This document shows, piece after piece, positions 1 to 7,985 of a stretch of DNA of 64,000 bases. Within the stretch, counting starts at the first letter, position 1, and every line of letters begins with the position of its first letter. This stretch comes from Namhaeicola litoreus. GTDB lineage: Bacteria > Bacteroidota > Bacteroidia > Flavobacteriales > Flavobacteriaceae. The position numbers were made by a program, and so were the translations under genes. Under the pieces are notes generated by a model. The model saw only the letters and a list, made by a program, of their open reading frames with translations. It ran no database searches and was not told where the DNA came from. The DNA is taken from positions 248,001 to 312,000 of the forward strand of contig NZ_JBHTMY010000002.1 in assembly GCF_042679565.1 (NCBI RefSeq), in the 5' to 3' direction.

Positions 1-769
1 ACATTTGGGACAACATTTTCTGACCGATGAAAATATTGCCTCTAAAATTGCAGACACACTAGTAGGTAAAGACTACAAGCAAGTATTAGAAATTGGTCCT
101 GGCATGGGTGTTTTGACGAAATATCTTCTCAAAAAAGATTTTGAAACCAGCGTAATTGAAATTGATGATGAATCCGTGGCCTATCTCAAATTACATTTTC
201 CAATGTTGTCAGATAAAATTCATCATTTAGATTTTCTAAAAACAGATATTCCGAAACTTCTAAACCATCAACAAACAGCCATTACAGGAAATTTTCCATA
301 TAATATTTCTTCTCAAATCATTTTTAAAACTTTAGAGAATAAAGAATTAATTCCAGAGTTTTCTGGTATGTTTCAAAAGGAGGTGGCACAAAGAATTACG
401 TCAAAGCCCGGTAATAAAATTTATGGAATTTTGTCCGTTTTAACGCAAGCTTATTACCAAGCAGAGTATTTATTTACCGTGCCTCCCAATGTTTTTCAAC
501 CTCCTCCAAAAGTAGATTCGGGTGTTTTGCGTTTGACGAGAAAACCAAACTTAAATCTTGGAGTCGATGACGCTTTCTTTTTTAAAGTGGTAAAAACAGC
601 ATTTAACCAAAGAAGAAAAACCCTCCGCAACAGTTTAAAATCTTTTGATCTGAGCGATAAGTTGAAAGAAGATACTATCTTTGCGCAGCGTCCTGAACAA
701 CTTTCTGTTCAGGAATTTATCAACTTAACAAAAAGCTTAGAAGAAGATGCCCTTCGAGATCAACAATGA
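1..769 (+). CDS. rsmA: 16S rRNA dimethyladenosine transferase RsmA/KsgA (5' truncated)
   Basis: SAM-dependent enzyme that dimethylates two adjacent adenines in the 3' terminal hairpin of 16S rRNA late in 30S assembly. The reading frame is open from the first bases of the window (His-Leu-Gly-Gln-His-Phe), and this HLGQHF motif lies several residues inside normal RsmA proteins. The true start is therefore outside the window, and the TTG at position 5 is simply the leucine codon. Visible motifs are the SAM-binding EIGPGMGVLT (about residue 30) and the catalytic NFPYNISSQ (usually NLPYNI) near residue 97. The C-terminal helical domain is complete. The 3' end overlaps the start of mgtE by 23 bp, suggesting co-transcription. 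Confidence 0.95.
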   Translation, partial: HLGQHFLTDENIASKIADTLVGKDYKQVLEIGPGMGVLTKYLLKKDFETSVIEIDDESVAYLKLHFPMLSDKIHHLDFLKTDIPKLLNHQQTAITGNFPYNISSQIIFKTLENKELIPEFSGMFQKEVAQRITSKPGNKIYGILSVLTQAYYQAEYLFTVPPNVFQPPPKVDSGVLRLTRKPNLNLGVDDAFFFKVVKTAFNQRRKTLRNSLKSFDLSDKLKEDTIFAQRPEQLSVQEFINLTKSLEEDALRDQQ

Positions 770-2096
770 ATTTATCGAAAACCTTGAGTCTCTTATAGAA
801 AGAAGGGATGATCAAGTAATTATTGATCTTTTTGCTGAGGAACACACGGCAGATATTGCAGAAATTATTGACGAATTATCCAACGATGATGCGACCTATC
901 TCTTCCGACTATTGGATTCCGAAAAAACGGCCGAAGCGCTTTTAGATATAGACGAAGACGACAGAGCCAGAATTCTATCAAAACTTTCGGAAAAAGAAAT
1001 TGCAGAGCATATTGACGAATTAGACACCGATGATGCCGCAGATTTAATCGGGAGCCTCTCAAATGAAAGACAAAATATTGTTCTTTCTAATATCGAAGAC
1101 GGTGACCATGCAAAAGATATTGCAGAATTATTGCAATACGATGAGGATACTGCCGGTGGTTTAATGGCGAAAGAATTAGTAAAAGTAAATGAAAACTGGA
1201 CAGTTCCTAATTGTGTGCGTAAAATGCGATCACAGGCACAAGAAGTTACTAGGGTACACTCAATATATGTTGTTGATAATAAAAACGTTTTAAAAGGCAG
1301 ATTATCTTTAAAAGACTTGTTGGTTGCCCCTGCTTCCGCAACAATATCCGAAATTTCTATTCCAAAAGTTGATTTTGTAAACGTGAATGACAAAGCCGAG
1401 GAGGTAGCGCGAATTATGCAAAAGTATGATCTAGAGGCCATTCCTGTTGTTGACAGTGAAAATCACTTACTCGGAAGAATTACGATTGATGATATTGTCG
1501 ATGTAATTAAAGAAGAAGCAGAAAAGGATTATCAAATGGCTGCTGGTTTAACAGATGATGTTGAAGCTGATGATAGTATTATTGATCTCACCAAAGCGAG
1601 ATTACCGTGGTTGGTACTCGGTTTATTTGGAGGAACCGCAGCGGCTTCCATCATGGGTGGGTTTGACGAAGCCTTAAAAAATTACCCTGAATTATTCTTT
1701 TTTACACCGCTTATTGCTGCGATGGCAGGTAATGTAGGAGTTCAATCTTCAGCCATCATCGTGCAGGGTCTTGCAAAAGATAACCTAAGAGGTTCTCTAC
1801 TCAACCGTATGTTTAAAGAAATTAGCCTTGCCTTGGTGAATGGAGTTTTTCTGGCACTCATCGTTTTTTCTCTGGGATTATTGTTAAAATACCCTATGAA
1901 AGTGTGCAGTACAATTAGTATTTCATTAATTATTGTCATCATAATTGCTTCTTTAGTGGGCACATTCGTCCCCTTAATTCTTCACAAAAAAGGCATCGAT
2001 CCTGCAGTTGCAACAGGACCCTTTATCACCACTTGCAATGATATTTTTGGAATTTTCATCTTTTTCACCATCGCTAAGCTAATCCTAGGCTTCTAA
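747..2096 (+). CDS. mgtE: Magnesium transporter MgtE
   Basis: Inner-membrane Mg2+ channel/transporter of 449 aa, the usual family length. In order: an N-terminal acidic helical MgtE_N domain (about 1-125) rich in Asp/Glu that senses cytoplasmic Mg2+; a pair of CBS domains (about 130-255); a plug helix; and a C-terminal domain of five membrane segments (about 280-449). The pore region carries the conserved AAMAGNVGVQSS stretch. The ATG at 747 lies inside the rsmA reading frame. It fits because the MPFEI N-terminus resembles that of relatives, and no later ATG would preserve the first helix. Translational coupling with rsmA is likely. Confidence 0.95.
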   Translation: MPFEINNEFIENLESLIERRDDQVIIDLFAEEHTADIAEIIDELSNDDATYLFRLLDSEKTAEALLDIDEDDRARILSKLSEKEIAEHIDELDTDDAADLIGSLSNERQNIVLSNIEDGDHAKDIAELLQYDEDTAGGLMAKELVKVNENWTVPNCVRKMRSQAQEVTRVHSIYVVDNKNVLKGRLSLKDLLVAPASATISEISIPKVDFVNVNDKAEEVARIMQKYDLEAIPVVDSENHLLGRITIDDIVDVIKEEAEKDYQMAAGLTDDVEADDSIIDLTKARLPWLVLGLFGGTAAASIMGGFDEALKNYPELFFFTPLIAAMAGNVGVQSSAIIVQGLAKDNLRGSLLNRMFKEISLALVNGVFLALIVFSLGLLLKYPMKVCSTISISLIIVIIIASLVGTFVPLILHKKGIDPAVATGPFITTCNDIFGIFIFFTIAKLILGF

Positions 2097-2133
2097 AGCG
2101 ATCAGTTTTTTTCTATTTAAAAAACTCAAAAAC

Positions 2134-2164
2134 AGCAATCTAAGGCGGAATTGCTTTTCTCTTT
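2134..2164 (+). terminator. Weak stem-loop after mgtE
   Basis: AGCAAT (2134-2139) pairs with ATTGCT (2150-2155) around a 10-nt loop, followed by the T-rich tract TTTCTCTTT. The stem is only 6 bp and mostly A/T, so termination may be partial. Confidence 0.3.
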
Positions 2165-2183
2165 AAATTCCTATTTTTTTGCT

Positions 2184-2191
2184 TAATTTTG
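2184..2191 (+). promoter_or_regulatory. Candidate -7 element for glnS
   Basis: TAATTTTG matches the Bacteroidota TAnnTTTG consensus exactly and lies 21 bp before the glnS ATG. No TTG sits at the expected -33 distance, so support comes from the -7 element only. Confidence 0.45.
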
Positions 2192-2212
2192 CTCCTCATA
2201 TATCAAAAAGTA

Positions 2213-3901
2213 ATGACAGAAGAAACTAAGTCTCTTAATTTCATTGAACATATTGTAGAAGGCGATTTAAGACAAGGTTTGGATCCCTCCAAATTGCGAT
2301 TTAGATTTCCTCCGGAACCAAATGGTTATTTACACATTGGCCATGCAGCTTCAATTTGCTTAAATTTTGGAATGGGCTTGCGCTATGATGCTCCTGTCAA
2401 CCTAAGATTTGATGATACAAATCCTTCAAAAGAAGAGCAGGAATATGTTGATGCGATCAAAAAAGATATTGAATGGCTGGGTTTCGAATGGGATAAAGAA
2501 CTTTACGCGTCAGACTATTTTGATCAATTATACAATTGGGCAATTCAACTCATCAAAAATGGTAAGGCCTATGTTGATGACCAAACCTCTGAACAAATTG
2601 CGCAACAAAAGGGTACCCCTACTCAAGCAGGAACTGAAAGTCCTTACAGAAATAGATCTGTTCAAGAAAATCTAGATTTATTCGAGAAAATGAAAAATGG
2701 GGATTTTGATGAAGGTTCTCATGTTTTGAGAGCAAAAATAGATATGGCATCAACCAATATGCTGATGCGGGATCCTGTTATTTACAGGGTATTAAAAAAA
2801 CCTCACCACAGAACGGGCGAAAAATGGAAAATTTATCCCATGTACGACTGGGCACATGGTGAGTCTGATTATATAGAACAAATCTCTCATTCCATATGCA
2901 CTTTAGAATTCAAGCACCACAGAGAACTTTATGATTGGTTTTTAGACCAGGTTGTTGATGAGGAATTGGTTCGGCCAAAACAGCGAGAATTTGCCAGAAG
3001 GAATCTGAGCTATACGGTCATGAGTAAAAGAAAATTATTACAGTTGGTTGAAGAAGGTCATGTAACCGGATGGGACGACCCTAGAATGCCTACCATTTCT
3101 GGATTGCGCAGAAGAGGTTATACGCCAATGTCTATCCGAAATTTTAGCGAAACTGCGGGAATTGCTAAAAGAGATAATATTACCGATCTAGCTTTATTGG
3201 AATTTCAAATCAGAAATGAACTCAATAAAACAGCACCACGGGTAATGGCAGTTTTAGATCCGCTTAAAATAGTGATTACAAATTATCCTGAAGGGAAAGA
3301 AGAATTATTATTGGCCGAAAATAATCCCGAAGATCAAGATGCTGGCTTCAGAGATTTACCTTTTTCAGGAGAGATTTTTATAGAAAAAGACGACTTTTTG
3401 GAAGAAGCGGACAAGAATTTCTTTAGATTAAAATTAGGTCATGAAGTGCGCTTAAAAAATGGATATATTATTAAAGCCAACGAAGTTATCAAAGATGAGA
3501 ACGGAGAAATTGTTGAGGTCCACTGTACTTATGATGAGGATTCTAGAAGTGGGAGCGGCACTGAAGCGAGTATGCGTAGGGTAAAAGCAACCATTCATTG
3601 GGTATCGATTAAACATGCGCTTCCGGCCGAAGTGAGATTGTACGACAGGCTTTTTACCCATGAAGCACCCGATGCGAATAAAGAAGTTGATTTTAAGACC
3701 TACCTAAACCCTGATTCTTTAAAAGTGCTTGAGAATGCTTTTGTTGAACCGAGCTTGGCAAATGTTATGCCTGGAGATAAATTTCAGTTTCAAAGGTTGG
3801 GTTATTTTAATGTGGATGATGAAAGCACAAAAGAACACCTTATTTTCAACAGAACGGTTTCACTAAAAGACAACTGGGCAAAAAAAGGAAAAAAGCACTA
3901 G
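2213..3901 (+). CDS. glnS: Glutamine--tRNA ligase
   Basis: Class Ic aminoacyl-tRNA synthetase of 562 aa charging tRNA-Gln directly with glutamine. The HIGH signature appears in PPEPNGYLHIGHA (about residues 33-45) and the KMSKS equivalent as VMSKRK (about residue 268). The C-terminal half is the two-beta-barrel anticodon-binding domain. The ATG at 2213 is preferred over an upstream in-frame TTG at 2189, because that TTG lies within the candidate -7 promoter element and the residues it would add are not family-like. A dedicated GlnRS means the cell need not rely on GatCAB transamidation for Gln-tRNA. Confidence 0.97.
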   Translation: MTEETKSLNFIEHIVEGDLRQGLDPSKLRFRFPPEPNGYLHIGHAASICLNFGMGLRYDAPVNLRFDDTNPSKEEQEYVDAIKKDIEWLGFEWDKELYASDYFDQLYNWAIQLIKNGKAYVDDQTSEQIAQQKGTPTQAGTESPYRNRSVQENLDLFEKMKNGDFDEGSHVLRAKIDMASTNMLMRDPVIYRVLKKPHHRTGEKWKIYPMYDWAHGESDYIEQISHSICTLEFKHHRELYDWFLDQVVDEELVRPKQREFARRNLSYTVMSKRKLLQLVEEGHVTGWDDPRMPTISGLRRRGYTPMSIRNFSETAGIAKRDNITDLALLEFQIRNELNKTAPRVMAVLDPLKIVITNYPEGKEELLLAENNPEDQDAGFRDLPFSGEIFIEKDDFLEEADKNFFRLKLGHEVRLKNGYIIKANEVIKDENGEIVEVHCTYDEDSRSGSGTEASMRRVKATIHWVSIKHALPAEVRLYDRLFTHEAPDANKEVDFKTYLNPDSLKVLENAFVEPSLANVMPGDKFQFQRLGYFNVDDESTKEHLIFNRTVSLKDNWAKKGKKH

Positions 3902-3919
3902 CTTTAAAAATAAAGATCT

Positions 3920-4897
3920 TTGAAGACAGTAGAGCTCATAAAAATTCCAATTCAAACAGAAATGGAAAGCTTTGAACAAAAGTTCAAAGATTCTATGGCA
4001 TCTACCGTTCCTTTAATCAACAGAATAACACATTATATCGTTCGTAGAAAAGGCAAACAAATGCGTCCTATGTTTGTGTTTTTAGTAGCGAAAATGGTGT
4101 CTAACGGTAATTTTAAAGAAAGAACTTATAGAGGTGCTGCAATTATTGAGCTCATACATACTGCTACTTTAGTGCATGATGACATTGTGGACGACAGCAA
4201 CCGAAGAAGAGGTTTTTTCAGTTTAAATGCTTTATGGAAAAACAAGATCGCCGTTCTTTTTGGCGATTTTTTATTGTCGAAAGGTTTAATTTTGTCCATA
4301 GATAATGATGATTTTGACATACTCAAGCACATTTCGGTTGCCGTAAGGGAAATGAGCGAAGGTGAATTGCTGCAAATTGAAAAGGCCAGGCTTCTGGATA
4401 TTACAGAGGATGTTTATTTTGAAATCATCAGAAAAAAAACGGCTACATTAATTGCCGCTTGTACGGCGATTGGCGCTACCTCTGTCGATGCACCACCAAG
4501 AGAAATAGAGAACATGAGGCGATTTGGTGAACTCATTGGAATTGCATTTCAAATCAAAGATGACCTATTTGATTATACCGATGATAAAATCGGAAAACCC
4601 ACCGGAATTGACATTAAGGAACAAAAAATGACCCTCCCTTTAATATACGCATTGAACAACTGTTCTGAAAAGGACAGAAAATGGTTGATCAATTCTGTAA
4701 AGAATCATAATAAAAATAAAAAACGCGTTAAAGAGGTCATCAATTTTGTAAAAAAGAGCGGTGGAATAGATTACACCCAATCAAAAATGGAAGAATTCCA
4801 GAAAGAGGCATTGTTTTTGTTAGATAGATATCCGGATTCGCCCTATAAATCTTCTCTGATAACCATGGTAAATTATGTGATTGAGAGAGAAAAATAA
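3920..4897 (+). CDS. Polyprenyl synthetase family protein (long-chain trans-isoprenyl diphosphate synthase)
   Basis: Elongates allylic diphosphates with isopentenyl diphosphate, most likely making the side chain of menaquinone. At 325 aa it has the IspB/HepT-type length. The first Asp-rich motif is DDIVDDSNRRRG (about residues 88-99) and the second DDLFDYTDDK (about 213-222). The GKQMRPMFVF substrate-binding stretch is near residue 46. The start is probably TTG at 3920: the encoded MKTVELIKIPIQTEM matches the usual N-terminus of flavobacterial homologues, while the first in-frame ATG would remove it. It follows glnS by 18 bp, so may share its transcript. Exact chain length cannot be read from sequence. 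Confidence 0.9.
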   Translation: MKTVELIKIPIQTEMESFEQKFKDSMASTVPLINRITHYIVRRKGKQMRPMFVFLVAKMVSNGNFKERTYRGAAIIELIHTATLVHDDIVDDSNRRRGFFSLNALWKNKIAVLFGDFLLSKGLILSIDNDDFDILKHISVAVREMSEGELLQIEKARLLDITEDVYFEIIRKKTATLIAACTAIGATSVDAPPREIENMRRFGELIGIAFQIKDDLFDYTDDKIGKPTGIDIKEQKMTLPLIYALNNCSEKDRKWLINSVKNHNKNKKRVKEVINFVKKSGGIDYTQSKMEEFQKEALFLLDRYPDSPYKSSLITMVNYVIEREK

Positions 4898-4917
4898 GAG
4901 CGAGATTATTGTTCTCA

Positions 4918-5859
4918 ATGATGAAAAAACTTCTATTACTTTTAATCATACTTTTCCTTAACAGCTGTGAAAGCTCATTTAGCGAACTCCAAAACCCAAA
5001 TGTAGATGAGGACGGAGATCCAATTGTTGTTAATCCTGATCCCGAAAATGAAACACTTGGCGTTGAAGGGGGCTACTGTTATGGTTATTCTCCACCTTCA
5101 AGTGATCATAAGGTTGCCGAAATCCAAATTCCTGCCAATTTACCTGCCTCAATTGATCTATCTGAGTACTTACCTGAAGTAAGATCTCAAGGAACGCAAG
5201 GCTCTTGTGTGGCTTGGGCAACTGGTTATTACCTCAAAACATTTCAGGAAAACTTAGAAAACGATAGAAAAAATACAACCTCAAATGACATCAACATGAG
5301 TCCGGCGTTTATGTTTAATCAAATCAAGATACAACCCTGTGATGGTGCCGTGGTATCAAAAGGATTAGAATTACTTGTTTCGCAAGGGCTAAGTTCTTGG
5401 AATGAGTTTCCTTATGACGACGACAATTGCTTTGTAATGCCTACACCCGAATTGATAGAATTGGCTTCTCCTAATAAAATTCAAGATTTTTTTTATTTGA
5501 ATGAAGGCCAAGTTTTTGAGCAAACCAAAACCTTTTTGAACAACAAGCAACCCATTGTTATTGCAGTAACTATAGATCGGACTTATTTTGGAGCCAGAGA
5601 AGGAAGTGATGCTGTTTATAGAAAATTTCAAAAAGATGACGGCGCTCATGCTATGTTAGTGGTAGGTTATGACGATACAAAACAAGCTTTTAAAGTGGTT
5701 AACTCTTGGGGGAAAAACTGGGGAAACAATGGTTTTGTTTGGATAGATTACAAAGCTTTTCAAGAAGCAAACGATCCAAATTCTGAATTTAAAATTTTAT
5801 GCGAAGCATGGGTAAGTGAGGATGTTATAGATCTTGATAACGGCCTTCCAACGCCTTAA
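4918..5859 (+). CDS. Papain-like (C1 family) cysteine peptidase lipoprotein
   Basis: Predicted secreted lipoprotein of 313 aa. A hydrophobic signal ends in the lipobox LNSC (Cys about residue 17). After an acidic, Pro-rich linker of about 60 residues comes a papain-fold domain. The catalytic Cys is in QGSCVAWA (about residue 97), the His in DGAHAMLVVGYDD, and the Asn in VNSWGKNWGNNG, so the whole triad is present. No inhibitor-type propeptide is recognisable between lipobox and mature domain. Start is ATG 4918 or 4921; the upstream TTG at 4909 would place residues before the signal. The 3' end overlaps the convergent GH3 gene by 35 bp. Substrate unknown. Confidence 0.85.
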   Translation: MMKKLLLLLIILFLNSCESSFSELQNPNVDEDGDPIVVNPDPENETLGVEGGYCYGYSPPSSDHKVAEIQIPANLPASIDLSEYLPEVRSQGTQGSCVAWATGYYLKTFQENLENDRKNTTSNDINMSPAFMFNQIKIQPCDGAVVSKGLELLVSQGLSSWNEFPYDDDNCFVMPTPELIELASPNKIQDFFYLNEGQVFEQTKTFLNNKQPIVIAVTIDRTYFGAREGSDAVYRKFQKDDGAHAMLVVGYDDTKQAFKVVNSWGKNWGNNGFVWIDYKAFQEANDPNSEFKILCEAWVSEDVIDLDNGLPTP

Positions 5860-7354
5860 GTTCTTCCATAAATTGTCTGTCATTGCATAGCCGAGGGACT
5901 TTATGTTGACCACCTAATTTGTTGTGTTGCTTAAGCCAATCGTAAAACAAACCGTTTTTTACAGAATGAATAATTGGCGGATTAAGTGTCATATTTTTAT
6001 ACCTTTTCGCTTCATAATCAGAATTCAATACTTTTAAAGATTCATCGAGTGTCTTTTTAAAAACATTAAAATCTTTTGGAGATTTTCGAAACTCAATCAT
6101 CCATTCATGGCTACCTTGTTTGTTATCAGACATAAATATAGGAGCAACAGTATAATCAACCACTTCTGCATCTGTTTTCTTACTCGCCTCTTTCAATGCT
6201 TCCTCTGCATTTTCCACCATCAATTCTTCTCCAAAGACATTGATAAAATGTTTGGTTCTACCTGTTATTTTTATTTTGAATGGATTCAATGAAGTGAATT
6301 TAACCGTATCGCCAATCAAGTACCTCCACAATCCGGAATTTGTAGAGATCACCAGAGCATAATTTTTGTTCAATTCAACCTTTTCTAAAGGAATGGCTTG
6401 AGAATCTTCATCATTGAATTCTTCCATCGGAATAAATTCATAAAAAATTCCGTAATCTAACATTAAAAGCAACTCATTCGAATCGTTTAAATCCTGTATA
6501 GCAAAAAAACCTTCAGAAGCATTATAAGTTTCATAATATTTAAATTGATGACTTGGAATAAGCTTCTTGTATTGCTCCCTGTAAGGATTAAAGTTTACGC
6601 CGCCATGAAAATAAACCTCTAGATTTGGCCAAACTTCAAGAATATTGTTCTTGCCTGTTTTCTCTAAAACTCTGTTCAAGAGTACAAGCATCCAGGAAGG
6701 AACACCCGCTAAACTTGTAATATCTTCATCAATCGTTTCATTGATGATTGCTTCCATTTTCGCCTCCCATTCGCCCATTAAAGCTGTTTTCTGACTTGGC
6801 GTACTGCTAAAATCAGCCCAAAAAGGTAAATTCTCAATAATGATAGCGGATAAATCTCCAAAATAAGTGTCGCTATTCTCGTATAATGCACTACTGCCTC
6901 CTAACCTCAAACTCTTCCCGTTGAATAACTCTGTTTCCTCATTATTATTGATGTACATACAAAGCATGTCTTTCCCCGCCTTTAAATGACAATCTTCCAA
7001 GGCTTCATTGCTTACTGGAATAAACTTACTTTTGGCATTAGTTGTGCCACTAGATTTTGCAAACCATTGTATTTTTGTTGGCCAAAAAATATTATTCTCC
7101 CCTTTTCTCGCTCTTTCTATCATTGGCTCAATAGATTCGTATTTCCTTATAGGTACCCTTTGAGCGAAGGATTCATAACTTTTGATCGAATGAAAATCAT
7201 AAAGTTTGCCTATTTCGGTGTTTTTGGCAGAGGAAAGCAAATTATACAATACTTCACCTTGGGTATCTATAGGATACTTGATGAACATGTCCATTTGGTA
7301 CTTGCGTTTTTTCAAAATCCAAGATAGAACGGTATTAAATAATGGAATTTGCAT
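5825..7354 (-). CDS. GH3 auxin-responsive promoter family protein (acyl-adenylate-forming enzyme)
   Basis: A 509-aa member of the GH3 branch of the ANL superfamily. The plant enzymes adenylate a carboxylic acid and join it to an amino acid. Bacterial homologues are widespread in Bacteroidota and mostly uncharacterised. Visible features are the ATP-binding SSGTTNAKSKFIP (P-loop-like), the YNASEGFFAIQ region, and LWRYLIGDTVKFTS towards the C-terminal subdomain. Start ATG 7354 gives MQIPLFNTVLSWILKKR, the normal N-terminus of the group; a GTG further upstream (7435) would run into the purE promoter region. It is divergent from purE with 96 bp between starts. The in vivo substrate is unknown. Confidence 0.85.
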   Translation of the reverse strand: MQIPLFNTVLSWILKKRKYQMDMFIKYPIDTQGEVLYNLLSSAKNTEIGKLYDFHSIKSYESFAQRVPIRKYESIEPMIERARKGENNIFWPTKIQWFAKSSGTTNAKSKFIPVSNEALEDCHLKAGKDMLCMYINNNEETELFNGKSLRLGGSSALYENSDTYFGDLSAIIIENLPFWADFSSTPSQKTALMGEWEAKMEAIINETIDEDITSLAGVPSWMLVLLNRVLEKTGKNNILEVWPNLEVYFHGGVNFNPYREQYKKLIPSHQFKYYETYNASEGFFAIQDLNDSNELLLMLDYGIFYEFIPMEEFNDEDSQAIPLEKVELNKNYALVISTNSGLWRYLIGDTVKFTSLNPFKIKITGRTKHFINVFGEELMVENAEEALKEASKKTDAEVVDYTVAPIFMSDNKQGSHEWMIEFRKSPKDFNVFKKTLDESLKVLNSDYEAKRYKNMTLNPPIIHSVKNGLFYDWLKQHNKLGGQHKVPRLCNDRQFMEELKALEGRYQDL

Positions 7355-7450
7355 GGGGAATAAACCTAATTTTTGTTTTATCTTAGCCCTAAAATAAGGC
7401 AAAATATTTGTCTTATTCAAATTTTTAATAGGCACAAATTAATTTATTTT

Positions 7451-7936
7451 ATGGCTAAGGTTGGAATTATCATGGGAAGTGATTCAGATCTTCCAATAAT
7501 GCGAGAAGCAATCGAAATTTTAGAAGGATTTGACATTGAAACTGAGGTAGATATCGTTTCAGCTCATAGAACACCAGAAAAACTTTTTGATTACGCCACC
7601 AACGCCCATAAAAGAGGAATTAAGGTAATCATTGCAGGTGCTGGCGGAGCAGCCCATTTACCAGGTATGGTGGCATCTATGAGCCCACTACCTGTCATCG
7701 GTGTCCCGGTGAAATCGAGAAATTCTATCGATGGTTGGGATTCGGTTCTATCTATCTTGCAGATGCCAGGTGGAGTTCCTGTGGCAACAGTGGCATTAGA
7801 TGGTGCAAAAAATGCCGGAATTCTGGCTGCTCAGATCATTGGTTCAAGTGATCAATGTGTACTTGATAAAATTATTTTTTATAAAGAGAGTTTAAAAAGC
7901 AAAGTTCTTCAAGCCTCTGCCAAATTGAAAAAATAA
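7451..7936 (+). CDS. purE: N5-carboxyaminoimidazole ribonucleotide mutase
   Basis: Converts N5-CAIR to CAIR in purine biosynthesis. At 161 aa it is a class I PurE. The N-terminal MGSDSDLPIMREA, the SAHRTPEKLFDYA motif carrying the catalytic His, and the GAGGAAHLPGMVAS glycine-rich loop are all intact. ATG 7451 is chosen because relatives begin just before VGIIMGSDSD. The partner purK is not next to it in this window. A peptidase gene follows 49 bp downstream. Confidence 0.96.
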   Translation: MAKVGIIMGSDSDLPIMREAIEILEGFDIETEVDIVSAHRTPEKLFDYATNAHKRGIKVIIAGAGGAAHLPGMVASMSPLPVIGVPVKSRNSIDGWDSVLSILQMPGGVPVATVALDGAKNAGILAAQIIGSSDQCVLDKIIFYKESLKSKVLQASAKLKK

Positions 7937-7985
7937 GTCGCTTACTTTTCCAAATTTAATATCAAACAAACAACCCTATCTTTTT

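Noticed and set aside
896..1441. 181-codon open frame on the minus strand inside mgtE
   Set aside because: Antiparallel shadow of mgtE, rich in Ser/Ile with no family resemblance; the mgtE frame has clear domains.
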